Shown here in pieces: positions 8,612 through 17,627 of a DNA stretch of 64,000 nucleotides. The stretch is from Nodosilinea sp. PGN35. Its GTDB lineage: Bacteria; Cyanobacteriota; Cyanobacteriia; Phormidesmidales; Phormidesmidaceae. Positions within the stretch are counted from its first letter, which is position 1, and each line of letters begins with the position of its first letter. The position numbers and the translations under genes were made by a program. The notes beneath the pieces were generated by a model. It searched no databases. It was not told the origin of the DNA and worked only from the letters and a program-made list of their open reading frames with translations. Location: NCBI RefSeq assembly GCF_029109325.1, contig NZ_JAQKQJ010000005.1, forward strand, positions 124,001 through 188,000. The letters run 5' to 3'.

Positions 8612-9574
8612 GTGTTTACAACTCTTTCGCCCGTTGCCGCGCCACCTGCCCACGACCTGGTGGCGGCCATTGATGACCTCAAAAACGAGCTAAACGCCGT
8701 CATCTTGGCCCACTACTACCAGGAGTCCGACATTCAAGACGTAGCCGACTACATTGGTGATTCCCTGGGGTTGTCCCGCCAGGCAGCGGCCACCAGTGCC
8801 GATGTGATCGTGTTTGCGGGGGTACACTTCATGGCCGAAACCGCCAAAATTCTCAACCCTGAAAAGCAGGTGTTGCTGCCCGATCTCAACGCTGGCTGCT
8901 CTTTGGCAGACAGCTGCCCCCCTGACGCCTTCGCGGCGTTTAAGTCAGCCCATCCCGACCATGTCGTGATTTCTTACATCAACTGTACAGCGGCCATTAA
9001 GGCCATGAGTGATATTATCTGCACCAGCTCTAACGCCGTCAGCATTGTGCAGCAGCTCCCCCCTGATCAAAAAATCATTTTTGCCCCCGATCAAAACCTG
9101 GGGCGCTACGTGATGGAGCAAACGGGCCGAGACATGGTGCTGTGGCAGGGCAGCTGCATGGTTCACGAAACGTTTTCAGAGAAAAAGCTGGTGCAGCTGC
9201 AAATGCACCATCCTCAGGCGGAGATCATTGCCCACCCCGAATGTGAGACGGCGGTGCTGCGCCACGCCCACTTTGTTGGGTCAACCACTGCGCTGCTGAA
9301 GTACGCTCAGCAACGCCCTACAGCCGAATTCATTGTCGTAACCGAACCAGGCATCATTCACCAGATGACAAAGCAGGCTCCGGGCAAGCGGTTTATTCCG
9401 GCCCCACCCACCGCAGCCTGCGCCTGCAATGAATGCCCGCACATGCGCCTTAACACCCTAGAGAAGCTGTACCTGGCGATGAAACACCGCCAGCCCGAGA
9501 TTACCCTTGACCCAGAGCTACAGCGCCAGGCACTAAGGCCCATTCAGCGCATGCTAGAGCTGAGCGCGCCTTAG
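8612..9574 (+). CDS. nadA: Quinolinate synthase
   Basis: 320 residues. NadA condenses iminoaspartate with dihydroxyacetone phosphate to quinolinate in NAD synthesis, using a [4Fe-4S] cluster. Family motifs are clear: [83 protein letters not shown], and [21 protein letters not shown]. The three expected cluster cysteines occur in the CSLADSC, C-rich middle and CACNEC segments. The start is GTG (8612). It converges with the TerB-like gene, leaving 7 bases between. Confidence 0.95.
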   Translation: MFTTLSPVAAPPAHDLVAAIDDLKNELNAVILAHYYQESDIQDVADYIGDSLGLSRQAAATSADVIVFAGVHFMAETAKILNPEKQVLLPDLNAGCSLADSCPPDAFAAFKSAHPDHVVISYINCTAAIKAMSDIICTSSNAVSIVQQLPPDQKIIFAPDQNLGRYVMEQTGRDMVLWQGSCMVHETFSEKKLVQLQMHHPQAEIIAHPECETAVLRHAHFVGSTTALLKYAQQRPTAEFIVVTEPGIIHQMTKQAPGKRFIPAPPTAACACNECPHMRLNTLEKLYLAMKHRQPEITLDPELQRQALRPIQRMLELSAP

Positions 9575-9581
9575 TTTGGGT

Positions 9582-10070
9582 CTAGTGCCCCTGCACAAAG
9601 CTCTTCAACTCGGTGGCGAGCTGCTCAATCAGGTTGTCGTGATCGATCGCTGGGGAACTGCTGTCTTGCTCAACTCGCTGCACGACCTCCTCAGGTAGAT
9701 CCAAGAGTGACACCAGGCGGGCGTAGGCTTCGGCCTCTTCCTGGTTAATCAGGTCTTCGCCGGGGGTACGAGCGCTAGAGCTAATGACCTGACGACCCAG
9801 TTTGAGCACCAGCTCTCGCTCAGCAGGACGGGTGAGCTTGGGCACCAGCTCTTCGAGGGGTAGGTTTTGCATTAAATAGTCGCGCAACTCGTCGCGCAGC
9901 GCTGTCTGCTGGTCAGCGTTGGTGGCAAACAGCCGACTGAACTGGTCGAGCATAACCCCTACCTCTTCATCGGCGAGATGGCCGTCGCTCCAGGCCATGG
10001 TTGACACGATGCGCAGCAGCGTCATTTGGCTTGGGCTGATGGATGGCGGCACGGGAGGTTGAATAGGCAT
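9582..10070 (-). CDS. TerB-like (tellurite-resistance domain) protein
   Basis: A helical protein of about 162 residues with the TerB-type segment LLRIVSTMAWSDGHLADEEVGVMLDQFSRLF and a second related half (AEAYARLVSLLDLPEEVVQRVEQ). TerB-like domains are small all-helical metal-binding modules, and the name does not prove tellurite resistance. The ATG at 10070 is chosen because CTGGAGATTGCT precedes it; an upstream ATG would add 7 residues. Confidence 0.75.
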   Translation of the reverse strand: MPIQPPVPPSISPSQMTLLRIVSTMAWSDGHLADEEVGVMLDQFSRLFATNADQQTALRDELRDYLMQNLPLEELVPKLTRPAERELVLKLGRQVISSSARTPGEDLINQEEAEAYARLVSLLDLPEEVVQRVEQDSSSPAIDHDNLIEQLATELKSFVQGH

Positions 10071-10183
10071 AGCAATCTCCAGGGTATACATCGGGTAGCC
10101 GATGATGACAACCTAACATGGAGATTTAGAGAGGCTGGCTAACTTTAGTAATCTCTACAAATTCGGCAGGGTAGGGGCGATCG

Positions 10184-10876
10184 CTAGAGCCGTCCCGCCA
10201 GGTGGGCAAGTTGGCGAGTATTTTTAAGCAGCAGCACCGAGCGTGGGTTGTCTTCAACAATCCAGCCCTTCTCGGCCAGCTTGGCCATAATCTTGTCGGC
10301 TTCATCGGCGGTGATATCGGCCAGGTCGGCCAGGTCTTTGCGGGGAATATTGAACAGCTCAACGCCATCCTCTACCGGCTCGCCGTAGGCCTCTTGAATA
10401 GCCGTCAGGGTATTGGCCAGCTTGACCGCCGGGGGCTGATGGCGCAGCTGAAAGCGCAAATTGGTCTGGCGCAGCCGCTGCACCATAATTTGCAGCAGCC
10501 GATGGTGGAGCTGGGGATCTTTGAACAGAGTTTGAATGAACCGCTGGGCCGAAATGCTCATCAGCTTAACGGCGGTCATGGCCACGACATCGGTGGATCG
10601 AGGCGACTCGTCTAGGATGGCCATCTCGCCAAAGAAGTCGCCCTGGCCCAGCACCGCCAGCGTGATCGAACTCTCTTCGGCATGGCGGCGCACTTTGACC
10701 CAGCCCGCCTCAATGAAGTAAACCGCATTGCCCCAGGCATCTTCCATGACAACGGCTCGATCGGCTGGATAGTCGTGGTGGGTGGCCACCGACATCAGCC
10801 ACGCTACGGTTTCGGGGCTGGCCGCCTGAAATAGAGGATAGCGTTCGCTCAGGGTATCGGCTTGCATAGAAGGCAT
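10184..10876 (-). CDS. Crp/Fnr-family cyclic-nucleotide-binding regulator
   Basis: 230 residues. An N-terminal cyclic-nucleotide-binding beta-barrel (about 14-125) contains the phosphate-binding cassette FFGEMAILDESPRSTDVVA. A long dimerisation helix (about 130-150) and a C-terminal Crp-type winged helix follow (about 165-225; NIPRKDLADLADITADEADKIMAKLAEKGWIV). The glutamate and arginine that contact cAMP in CRP (GE..., PR-S) are both present, so cAMP binding is plausible. Targets cannot be inferred. It is probably transcribed alone. Confidence 0.85.
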   Translation of the reverse strand: MPSMQADTLSERYPLFQAASPETVAWLMSVATHHDYPADRAVVMEDAWGNAVYFIEAGWVKVRRHAEESSITLAVLGQGDFFGEMAILDESPRSTDVVAMTAVKLMSISAQRFIQTLFKDPQLHHRLLQIMVQRLRQTNLRFQLRHQPPAVKLANTLTAIQEAYGEPVEDGVELFNIPRKDLADLADITADEADKIMAKLAEKGWIVEDNPRSVLLLKNTRQLAHLAGRL

Positions 10877-10973
10877 ATTAAGGGGTGACGCTCAGGGCTG
10901 GCTGGGCTAGGTCCGCGATCGGTCTCTACCTGCTCATGGTACCCAGATTTTTAGGCCGACCGAAATAGTGGGG

Positions 10974-11864
10974 CTATCTGGGCAGCCCAATTCTGTGGGC
11001 AATGTCGCTGAGGGGCAATCGCAGCGCCTCCACATAGCTAGGCCAGCCCACCACAATGGGCTGATGGTGAACCAACGTCTGGGGAGCCACATCGGGTTCT
11101 GTGAAGCGAATTGGCTGTCCAGACAGGTCGCAGCAGACCAGCCCTGCCGCCTCAGCCAGGGCCAGGGGGCCAGTGGTATCCCACAGCTTGACGCGGCCGT
11201 TGAGATAGATGTACAGGCCAGCGCGACCGGTAATCACCGCCAGCACCTTCAGACCAAAGCTGCCTAGGGAGAGAAACTGAACTGTGGGAAAGCGACGGGC
11301 GATCGCATCGCCAAACCGACGCTCATCCTTATCGCCGATCACCATTGCCCAGCCGTGATCAAGGTCGAACCGGGGTTCCACAGGAATCAGCGGGGTAGAC
11401 TCCCCGCCATCCACCTGTTCGAACAACCCCCACCCTGGGCCACCCCAGACCAAGTGTCTCGCCACTGGAGCATAGATCCAGCCCGCCTGGGGAGCACCGT
11501 TCACAACTCGCCCCACCATCACCGCATAGTGATCGCGCCCCTGAATGAAGTCGTCAGTGCCATCAATGGGATCTACAAACCACAGAACGCGCCCGCCCGG
11601 CGGCGACAGGCTTGCCCCATTGCCCTGCCAAAACTGCTGCACCGTAGCACGGTTTTCTTCAGTAATAATGCCGTCTTCTGGAAAGATCGCCCGCATGCCC
11701 GCCAGCAGCTTTTGGTCTAGCAGCTGGTCTACCGTCGTCACATAGTCGTCGACCCCCTTCTCAAACACCTGAAACGAGTGCTTAGGCTGCTGATCGGCAT
11801 AGTTGCCACAGGCGATCAAAAGCTGGTGCAGCGCCGACAGGTTAGAGGGGCAGATGGGTGGCAT
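10974..11864 (-). CDS. Inositol-monophosphatase / CysQ-family phosphatase
   Basis: 296 residues of the Mg-dependent, lithium-sensitive phosphatase family. Metal-site motifs: PEDGIITEEN (E of motif A), WFVDPIDGTDDFIQG (motif DPIDGT), and LWDTTGPLALAEAAG (motif WDxxA/GP). Members hydrolyse inositol phosphate, 3'-phosphoadenosine 5'-phosphate or fructose-1,6-bisphosphate, and the exact substrate cannot be decided here. The DDFIQGRDHYAVMVG segment suggests the 3'(2'),5'-bisphosphate nucleotidase-like branch more than classic IMPase. Start ATG at 11864. Confidence 0.85.
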   Translation of the reverse strand: MPPICPSNLSALHQLLIACGNYADQQPKHSFQVFEKGVDDYVTTVDQLLDQKLLAGMRAIFPEDGIITEENRATVQQFWQGNGASLSPPGGRVLWFVDPIDGTDDFIQGRDHYAVMVGRVVNGAPQAGWIYAPVARHLVWGGPGWGLFEQVDGGESTPLIPVEPRFDLDHGWAMVIGDKDERRFGDAIARRFPTVQFLSLGSFGLKVLAVITGRAGLYIYLNGRVKLWDTTGPLALAEAAGLVCCDLSGQPIRFTEPDVAPQTLVHHQPIVVGWPSYVEALRLPLSDIAHRIGLPR

Positions 11865-11995
11865 ACAACGCTAGACCACAGAACCCCGATGCTGGGGAGA
11901 TTAGGAATAGAGCACAGGCGATCGCCCAACTTGGGACTCCGATCACTCCGCTAGTTTAATCTGGCCCGGCGACAGAATACTACCGGCCCAAGACA

Positions 11996-12034
11996 TAAAA
12001 AATGGGCTGGTCGGCACAAGCCAACCAGCCCAAT
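11996..12034 (-). terminator. Intrinsic terminator of the ycf46-ycf35 side
   Basis: On the minus strand a 9-bp stem TGGGCTGGT/ACCAGCCCA, with an inner GGC/GCC, is followed by TTTTTTA. It lies 20 bases downstream of the ycf35 stop. Confidence 0.85.
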
Positions 12035-12053
12035 TAGGGAACGCGATGCAGGC

Positions 12054-12404
12054 TTACTGAAGCACCAACTTGACGTTAGCGTTCTGCAGGCCAGGACGCT
12101 TAACCTCAGCCAGGGTCTTGTTAACGGCGTACTTCTGGTTGATGGAGTTGATCAACTCAGTCTGGTTGTGCTTTTTAGCCACACCCCAGAGGTCAGCGAT
12201 CAGATCAAAGGAGCCATCGGCATTGCGAGACCAACCCAGATCGTACTCACCATCTAGAACGGCGACAAGGTCGGCGCGCACACGCTGGCCGTTGTAACCG
12301 CGAACATCGGCTTCGGTCTTGGTGGCAATCCCCAAGTCAGCCAGAGACTGCTTGAGAATCTCAGCATCGGTCACTTTGGTGCGAAGGGTGCTGAAGTGAG
12401 ACAT
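12054..12404 (-). CDS. ycf35: Ycf35 / DUF1257 protein
   Basis: 116 residues from the ATG at 12404, which is preceded by a consensus AGGAGG. The sequence (MSHFSTLRTKVTDAEILKQ, VRADLVAVLDGEYDLGW, FDLIADLWGV, LINSINQKYAVNKTL) is the DUF1257/Ycf35 family conserved in cyanobacteria and red-lineage plastids, function not established. It lies 137 bases downstream of ycf46 on the same strand and is followed by a strong terminator, so co-transcription with ycf46 is likely. Confidence 0.9.
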   Translation of the reverse strand: MSHFSTLRTKVTDAEILKQSLADLGIATKTEADVRGYNGQRVRADLVAVLDGEYDLGWSRNADGSFDLIADLWGVAKKHNQTELINSINQKYAVNKTLAEVKRPGLQNANVKLVLQ

Positions 12405-12540
12405 GGTGTTTCCTCCTGTAGGGAAATTGAGAGAGACAACGAGGTTTGAGAGAGACAAAACCAGTTAGCCACGGGCTATCTGGATACCAACTGCTAGCAA
12501 ACGCTAGCCCTTCCCCCGGATACCGCCGGGAGGAAAGCCT

Positions 12541-14073
12541 TTAGAACTCCATCCGCTGATACTCAGCGACGGAGGCTGCCGCCGGACGCGCCCGCTGGCG
12601 GGCCCAATCCCGCAGGGCAGTGACCTGTTCACTCATGGTCTTCGACAGCGGCAGCGTAGCGCGAATGGCCGCAATAATGTCGAGCTGAGTAAACTCACGT
12701 CCTTGGGCAAATGCTTCGTACATGGCCGAAATCAGCCCCTGCTCGATTTCAGCCCCAGAAAACCCATCGCAGACCTTAGTCAACTGGTCTAGGTCAAAGC
12801 GCTCAATGTCGCGACGGCGCTTTTGCAGATGGATTTGAAAAATATCCTTGCGCTCTTCAGCATTGGGCAGATCGACAAAGAAGATCTCATCGAACCGGCC
12901 CTTGCGCAAAAACTCGCTCGGCAGCTTCTCAACTCGGTTGGCGGTAGCCATCACAAACACTGGCGAGGTCTTCTCCTGCATCCAGGTTAAGAAGGTGCCG
13001 AAGATGCGGCTAGAGGTGCCACCGTCAGAGTCCGACGACCCAACGCCACCCGCAAAGGCCTTGTCAATTTCGTCGATAAATAGAATAGCGGGGGAAATCG
13101 ACTCGGCGGTGCGCAGGGCGTTGCGCAGGTTGGCCTCAGAACGGCCCACCGTAGAGCCGTCGTATACCCGGCCCAGGTCAAGGCGCAGCAGCGGTAGGCC
13201 CCACAGCCGAGAGGTAGTTTTAGCGATCAACGACTTGCCGCAGCCCGGCACGCCTAGGATGAGCATACCCTTAGGTTGGGGCAGGCCGTACTCCCGCGCC
13301 CGCTCGGTAAAGGCGTCGGAGCGCTGCTGAAGCCAGTGCTTCAGCTCCTCTAACCCCCCCACCGAATCCAGGGTTTCGTCCACATCCATGAACTCAAGGA
13401 TGCCGTTGCGGCGAATGAGCTGTTTCTTCTCAGAGAGGACAATATCCACCTCTTCAGCGGTCAGGCGCTTAGCCATCACCCGGGCCTTGCGGTAGACCTT
13501 CTCCGCTTCGTCGCGGGTAAGCCCCAGGGCAGCCTTCAGCAGCTTTTCCCGCTCTTCAGTAGAAATGCTGTTGCCCCGAGCGCGATTCATCTCCATGGAG
13601 AGAACCTCATCGAGTTCTGCCATATCGGGCAGAGGGAAGTCGAGCAGGACCACCTCTTTCTCAAGCTCGATGGGAATTTCCTGCACTGGCGACATCAGCA
13701 CAATAGTCTTGCGAGTGCCCTTGAGCGCCACAATCGAATCGCGCAGGCAGCGAGTTACCGCCGGAGAGTCTTTGAAGGGGTGCAGATCTTTGAAAATAAA
13801 GATGCCGGGTTCCCGCTGCCGAATCACCCACTCTACCGCTGCCTCAGGGGAAACCGTGTTGTTATTTTGAGTGCCAGTTCCCTGGGAACCCACCTCAACC
13901 ATGCCGCGGGTCATTGTCCAGGTGTAGACCCGCATGGGAGACTTAATCTCAGGATCTTTCGCCAGGTGACGAGCCACGGCAGCAATCGTCTGTTCAGCCC
14001 GCTCTTCCTCGAAGGTGACCAAATAGATCAGAGGATATTGGGCTTGTACCAGTACATTCAAATCCTCTCGCAT
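12541..14073 (-). CDS. ycf46: Ycf46 AAA+ ATPase
   Basis: 510 residues from the ATG at 14073 (AGAAGGGA upstream). The N-terminal half (1-245) is the Ycf46-specific region. The C-terminal half holds a AAA+ module with Walker A GVPGCGKSLIAKT, Walker B ILFIDEIDKAF, sensor-1 VFVMATANRVEKLP, and arginine-finger region FLRKGRFDEIFFVDLP. Ycf46 is conserved in cyanobacteria and some plastids. From memory, the Synechocystis homologue (slr0374) lies in a stress-responsive operon and affects inorganic-carbon use. The genomic context, with a ribbon-helix-helix gene upstream and ycf35 downstream on the same strand, is consistent with one regulated operon. Confidence 0.92.
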   Translation of the reverse strand: MREDLNVLVQAQYPLIYLVTFEEERAEQTIAAVARHLAKDPEIKSPMRVYTWTMTRGMVEVGSQGTGTQNNNTVSPEAAVEWVIRQREPGIFIFKDLHPFKDSPAVTRCLRDSIVALKGTRKTIVLMSPVQEIPIELEKEVVLLDFPLPDMAELDEVLSMEMNRARGNSISTEEREKLLKAALGLTRDEAEKVYRKARVMAKRLTAEEVDIVLSEKKQLIRRNGILEFMDVDETLDSVGGLEELKHWLQQRSDAFTERAREYGLPQPKGMLILGVPGCGKSLIAKTTSRLWGLPLLRLDLGRVYDGSTVGRSEANLRNALRTAESISPAILFIDEIDKAFAGGVGSSDSDGGTSSRIFGTFLTWMQEKTSPVFVMATANRVEKLPSEFLRKGRFDEIFFVDLPNAEERKDIFQIHLQKRRRDIERFDLDQLTKVCDGFSGAEIEQGLISAMYEAFAQGREFTQLDIIAAIRATLPLSKTMSEQVTALRDWARQRARPAAASVAEYQRMEF

Positions 14074-14151
14074 GACCAAATCCCTTCTCAGGCGTGTGGG
14101 GCAGTGAAACTGCTGTCTAGCTAACTACAGCCAGAGCAGCCAAAACTGTAC

Positions 14152-14511
14152 CTAGCAAACAACTAACTCTCCCTCCTCGCGGGAACCAGGGGTAGCGACG
14201 ATCTCGGGCACCATAGCCTCGCCTAGGGCACCGCCCGGCGCTGCGCCAACGACGCTCGCGATCTCAACTAGCTCTCCCTCCCGCAGCACCACAGAAGAGG
14301 CACAACTTGGGCAACTGTGAATGCGATGGGTCTGACCGAAGGAAGCCTCTAAACTCTCAGCGACCACATCGCTGTGGGCCAAATAAAAGTCGATAGCACG
14401 CTTAGCGATGGAAGACATTGCCTCGCCCTCGACGGCAGAGCGAATTTTTAACTGACGGTGCAGGTCGGGAGGTAAATACAGCGTGACCTTAGTAGCTTTC
14501 TGCTCTTCCAT
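14152..14511 (-). CDS. Ribbon-helix-helix protein with CxxC motif
   Basis: 119 residues. The first 50 (KATKVTLYLPPDLHRQLKIRSAVEGEAMSSIAKRAIDFYLAHSDVV) form a MetJ/Arc/CopG-type ribbon-helix-helix, a dimeric DNA-binding fold. A CPSCASS element follows (residues about 69-75), then an acidic, glycine-rich tail with a C-terminal cysteine (VVC). No second CxxC is present, so a complete zinc ribbon is not supported. It lies just upstream of ycf46 on the same strand. A perfect 18-base palindrome upstream may be its operator, giving autoregulation of the cluster; this is inference. Confidence 0.75.
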   Translation of the reverse strand: MEEQKATKVTLYLPPDLHRQLKIRSAVEGEAMSSIAKRAIDFYLAHSDVVAESLEASFGQTHRIHSCPSCASSVVLREGELVEIASVVGAAPGGALGEAMVPEIVATPGSREEGELVVC

Positions 14512-14572
14512 AGCGCTTTTCTAAATAGGGGTGACCCGGGTATGTAGTCACCTTAAGCGGGGGAACCTGGGC

Positions 14573-14578
14573 TGTCAA
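14573..14578 (-). promoter_or_regulatory. Candidate -35 box for the RHH-ycf46 transcript
   Basis: The minus strand reads TTGACA here, about 60 bases before the RHH start codon. The -10 at the expected spacing (TAAGGT) is a poor match, so the promoter is tentative. It sits next to the palindrome at 14585-14602. Confidence 0.4.
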
Positions 14579-14584
14579 GCCAGC

Positions 14585-14602
14585 ATGCCGTCATGACGGC
14601 AT
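14585..14602. promoter_or_regulatory. 18-base perfect palindrome, candidate operator
   Basis: ATGCCGTCATGACGGCAT is a perfect inverted repeat lying just upstream of a TTGACA -35-like element of the RHH gene. Ribbon-helix-helix proteins commonly bind such inverted repeats in their own promoters. Binding is inferred from position only. Confidence 0.45.
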
Positions 14603-14962
14603 TCTTGTAATATCGCTTTACATTGCATCATTTCCCGTAACTCAAGCTGCGTCGTGGTGTGGCCTCCATAGGTGTAGAAAGGGGGAGCCAGGGCGCTGGC
14701 TTGGGCTGAGCCCACCTTCACCCTAGCGAGATAACTGCTCCTCGGGGGGGACGTAAACTTATACGACAGGCAGAGAATTCTCCCTGAGCAGGCCGGATAT
14801 GCTTTGTACAGTTACCCGGCCGTCGCCATCCGAGCCATAGGGCAAAGGTTCCCGCAGGTATCACTTAGGGCTGGATTGAAGCATTTTCTGCCGACTGGGC
14901 CATTTTGCCAGCGCTGGGGAATGCTGTGGTTGTTCTGTATGTGTTCTGTGCCCCCAACCGCT

Positions 14963-15343
14963 ATGAAGTCTACTGCTACCCAAGGCCTGCCCTCGGCCCT
15001 CAACCCTCAGACGGCGCATCCGGCATCCCCTCAGGACGGTTCTTTTGAGCGGTGGTACAGGGAGGGAGAAGCGCTGGCCAATGCTGGGGATTATGCCCGC
15101 GCCCTGCGCTGTTTTGAAGAGGCGGCTATTCTTGCCCCCGACCAGATGACAGCGCTGGTGTACCAGGCGGTGTGTTTGATTCACCTGGGGCAGCCTCAGC
15201 GGGCCCTGGCGGTGGCTGAAAAAGTTTTGGCGATCGCCCCTGACCATCCCCAGGGTTGGCTATATCGGGGAGTGGCGTTACACCGGCTGGGGCATTACAA
15301 AGACGCCTACGCCAGCTACGCACAAGTACGTCACTTTAAATAA
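14963..15343 (+). CDS. Small TPR protein
   Basis: About three tetratricopeptide repeats fill the protein (FERWYREGEALANAGDYARALRCFEEAAILAPD, ALVYQAVCLIHLGQPQRALAVAEKVLAIAPD, GWLYRGVALHRLGHYKDAYASYAQV). The ATG at 14963 gives 126 residues. In-frame ATGs at 14804 and 14921 would add an unconvincing cysteine-rich N-terminus; the one at 14921 has GGGGA upstream. TPRs mediate protein contacts, and no partner is indicated. It lies 69 bases before recQ on the same strand. Confidence 0.7.
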   Translation: MKSTATQGLPSALNPQTAHPASPQDGSFERWYREGEALANAGDYARALRCFEEAAILAPDQMTALVYQAVCLIHLGQPQRALAVAEKVLAIAPDHPQGWLYRGVALHRLGHYKDAYASYAQVRHFK

Positions 15344-15411
15344 TTCACGGGTGGCATACTTCCCGAAAAGAGTACACTTGAACGCACGAAGTAACTCTCT
15401 GAGCGCTGGCT

Positions 15412-17616
15412 ATGGTTGGGGTTGTATCACCCACGGCGGCGTTTCCCTCGTTGGAGACGGCCCTTAAACATCACTTTGGCTACGACCAGTTTCGCCCTGG
15501 GCAGCGATCGGTCATTGAGGCGGTACTCAAGAACCAGGATGCCCTGGTGATTATGCCCACCGGGGGCGGCAAGTCGCTGTGCTACCAGCTACCGGCCCTG
15601 CTCAAGCTGGGGGTAATGGTGGTGATATCGCCGCTGATTGCCCTGATGCAAGACCAGGTCGACAGCCTGATCGACAACGGCGTGGCCGCCACCTGCCTGA
15701 ACAGTTCCCTTGACTTTGCCACCATCCGCCAGCGGGAAGCCGACCTGCTGGCGGGCAAAATTAAGCTGCTTTACATATCGCCAGAGCGGTTGATGAGCCC
15801 AGGCTTTTTTGGGCTGTTGGGCCAGCTAATTCAAACCGTTGGGGTCAGCGGCTTTGCCATTGATGAAGCCCACTGCGTCTCGGAGTGGGGCCACGACTTT
15901 CGCCCCGAGTACCGGCAGATGTCGGTGCTGCGAGAAAAATTTCCCCAGATTGGGGTGATGGGGCTGACCGCCACCGCCACCGAGCGAGTGCGGCTGGATA
16001 TTGCCCAGCAGCTGCGGCTGCGCGACCCTCTGATCCAGGTATCCAGCTTTAACCGCCCCAATTTGTTCTACGAAGTGCGCCCCAAAAGCCGCGACGGCTA
16101 TCAAGAACTGCGGCAGCAGGTCAAGCAGCATGCGGGCTCGGGTATTATCTACTGCCTCAGCCGCAAGCGGGTCGATGAGCTGGCCCAGCGCCTCACGGAG
16201 GATGGGGAATCGGTGCTGCCCTACCATGCGGGGCTTTCGGATGAGACCCGCAGAGAAAACCAGACCCGCTTCATTCGCGACGATGTGCGGCTGATGGTGG
16301 CGACGGTGGCCTTTGGCATGGGCATTAACAAGCCCGATGTGCGGTTTGTGATTCACTACGATATTCCCCGCAACATTGAGGGCTACTACCAGGAGAGCGG
16401 ACGGGCGGGCCGCGACGGCGAACCGGCCCACTGCACCCTGTACCTGGCCTACGGCGATGTGGCGACGGCGGACTATTTAATTGGCCAAAAGCCCGATGAA
16501 GCCGAGCAGCGCATTGCCCGCCAGCAGCTGCGCCAGATGGTGGACTATGCCGAGACAACCGTGTGTCGTCGTCGGGTGCAGCTCAGCTACTTTGGAGAAC
16601 CCCTGGAGGGGCTCTGCCACCAGTGCGACAACTGCACTAACCCGCCGCCGGTAGAGGACTGGACGATTGAGGCCCAAAAATTTCTTTCCTGCGTAGCCCG
16701 CTGCCAGGAGCGCTTTGGCATGGCCCACATCATCGATGTGCTGCGGGGGTCAAAGAAGCAGAAGATTTTGGATCTGCGCCACGACCAGCTCTCGACCCAC
16801 GGGATTGGTAAAGATCGATCGGTAGACGAGTGGCGACTGCTGGGGCGATCGCTTCTGCACCAGCGCCTGGTCGATGAAACCACCGATGGCTACCCGGTGC
16901 TCAAGCTCAACGCCGCCAGCTGGCAGGTGCTGCGCAAACAGATTTCGGTAGAGGTAGCCGTACCGAAGAACTTTACCCCTGGCCCTGCCGACGCGTCGGC
17001 CCCTGAGGACACCCCAGAGGTGGCCCAGCTCTTGACCGTGCTGAAAGCCCTGCGCAAAAGGCTGGCCGACCAGCAGAGCGTGCCCCCCTACGTGGTGTTT
17101 CCGGAGTCGGCTCTGCGGCAGATGGCCCAGACCCGGCCCCAGACCCTGGAAGCCTTTGGCCAAGTCTCGGGGGTGGGTAGCCGCAAGCTAACCCAGTACG
17201 GTGAAGTGTTTACCGATGCCATTCGCCAGTTCTGCGCTGACTACGGACTAGAGTCTGCCCCAGGAGCCGCCAGAGGGAGGTCTCGCCCAGCCCGAGAACG
17301 CCGTCAAACCGTGGGCGATACCCACCGCCAAACACTGGAGCTTCACCGCCAGGGGTTGTCTATCGAGGAGGTTGCCGCCCAGCGCGGTCTTAAAGCCACC
17401 ACCGTCGCCAGCCATCTAGAACAGCTGATTCGCCAGGGTGAGACGGTGGATATCGATCAGCTGGTCAGCGCCGATCGCCAGCGGGCCATTGTTGATGTGC
17501 TGGTAGAAACGAAGGATGGATCGCTGACAGAAATGCGCGATCGCCTCGGCCCCACCTTTAGCTACGCAGATATTCGCCTGGTGCGCGCCGCCTGGCAGAT
17601 GGAACAACAGCCATAA
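15412..17616 (+). CDS. recQ: ATP-dependent DNA helicase RecQ
   Basis: 734 residues. Superfamily-2 helicase core: Walker A MPTGGGKS (about residue 48-55), DEAH box IDEAHCVSEWGH (about 150), motif III GLTATAT, motif V/VI VATVAFGMGINKPDVRFV and YYQESGRAGRDG. A zinc-binding RQC region with four cysteines follows (CRRRVQLSYFGE...CHQCDNC), then a winged helix, an HRDC domain (about 565-620; YVVFPESALRQMAQTRPQTLEAFGQVSGVG), and a C-terminal helix-turn-helix (LSIEEVAAQRGLKATTVASHLEQL) found in long RecQ forms. RecQ unwinds recombination and fork intermediates 3' to 5'. It converges with mini-RNase III. Confidence 0.95.
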   Translation: MVGVVSPTAAFPSLETALKHHFGYDQFRPGQRSVIEAVLKNQDALVIMPTGGGKSLCYQLPALLKLGVMVVISPLIALMQDQVDSLIDNGVAATCLNSSLDFATIRQREADLLAGKIKLLYISPERLMSPGFFGLLGQLIQTVGVSGFAIDEAHCVSEWGHDFRPEYRQMSVLREKFPQIGVMGLTATATERVRLDIAQQLRLRDPLIQVSSFNRPNLFYEVRPKSRDGYQELRQQVKQHAGSGIIYCLSRKRVDELAQRLTEDGESVLPYHAGLSDETRRENQTRFIRDDVRLMVATVAFGMGINKPDVRFVIHYDIPRNIEGYYQESGRAGRDGEPAHCTLYLAYGDVATADYLIGQKPDEAEQRIARQQLRQMVDYAETTVCRRRVQLSYFGEPLEGLCHQCDNCTNPPPVEDWTIEAQKFLSCVARCQERFGMAHIIDVLRGSKKQKILDLRHDQLSTHGIGKDRSVDEWRLLGRSLLHQRLVDETTDGYPVLKLNAASWQVLRKQISVEVAVPKNFTPGPADASAPEDTPEVAQLLTVLKALRKRLADQQSVPPYVVFPESALRQMAQTRPQTLEAFGQVSGVGSRKLTQYGEVFTDAIRQFCADYGLESAPGAARGRSRPARERRQTVGDTHRQTLELHRQGLSIEEVAAQRGLKATTVASHLEQLIRQGETVDIDQLVSADRQRAIVDVLVETKDGSLTEMRDRLGPTFSYADIRLVRAAWQMEQQP

Positions 17617-17627
17617 ATCACGCCATT

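Noticed and set aside
10126..10368. Possible frameshifted 3' part of the Crp-type gene
   Set aside because: The Crp frame runs cleanly to its own stop with the full winged helix, so this overlapping frame is a shadow rather than a broken gene.
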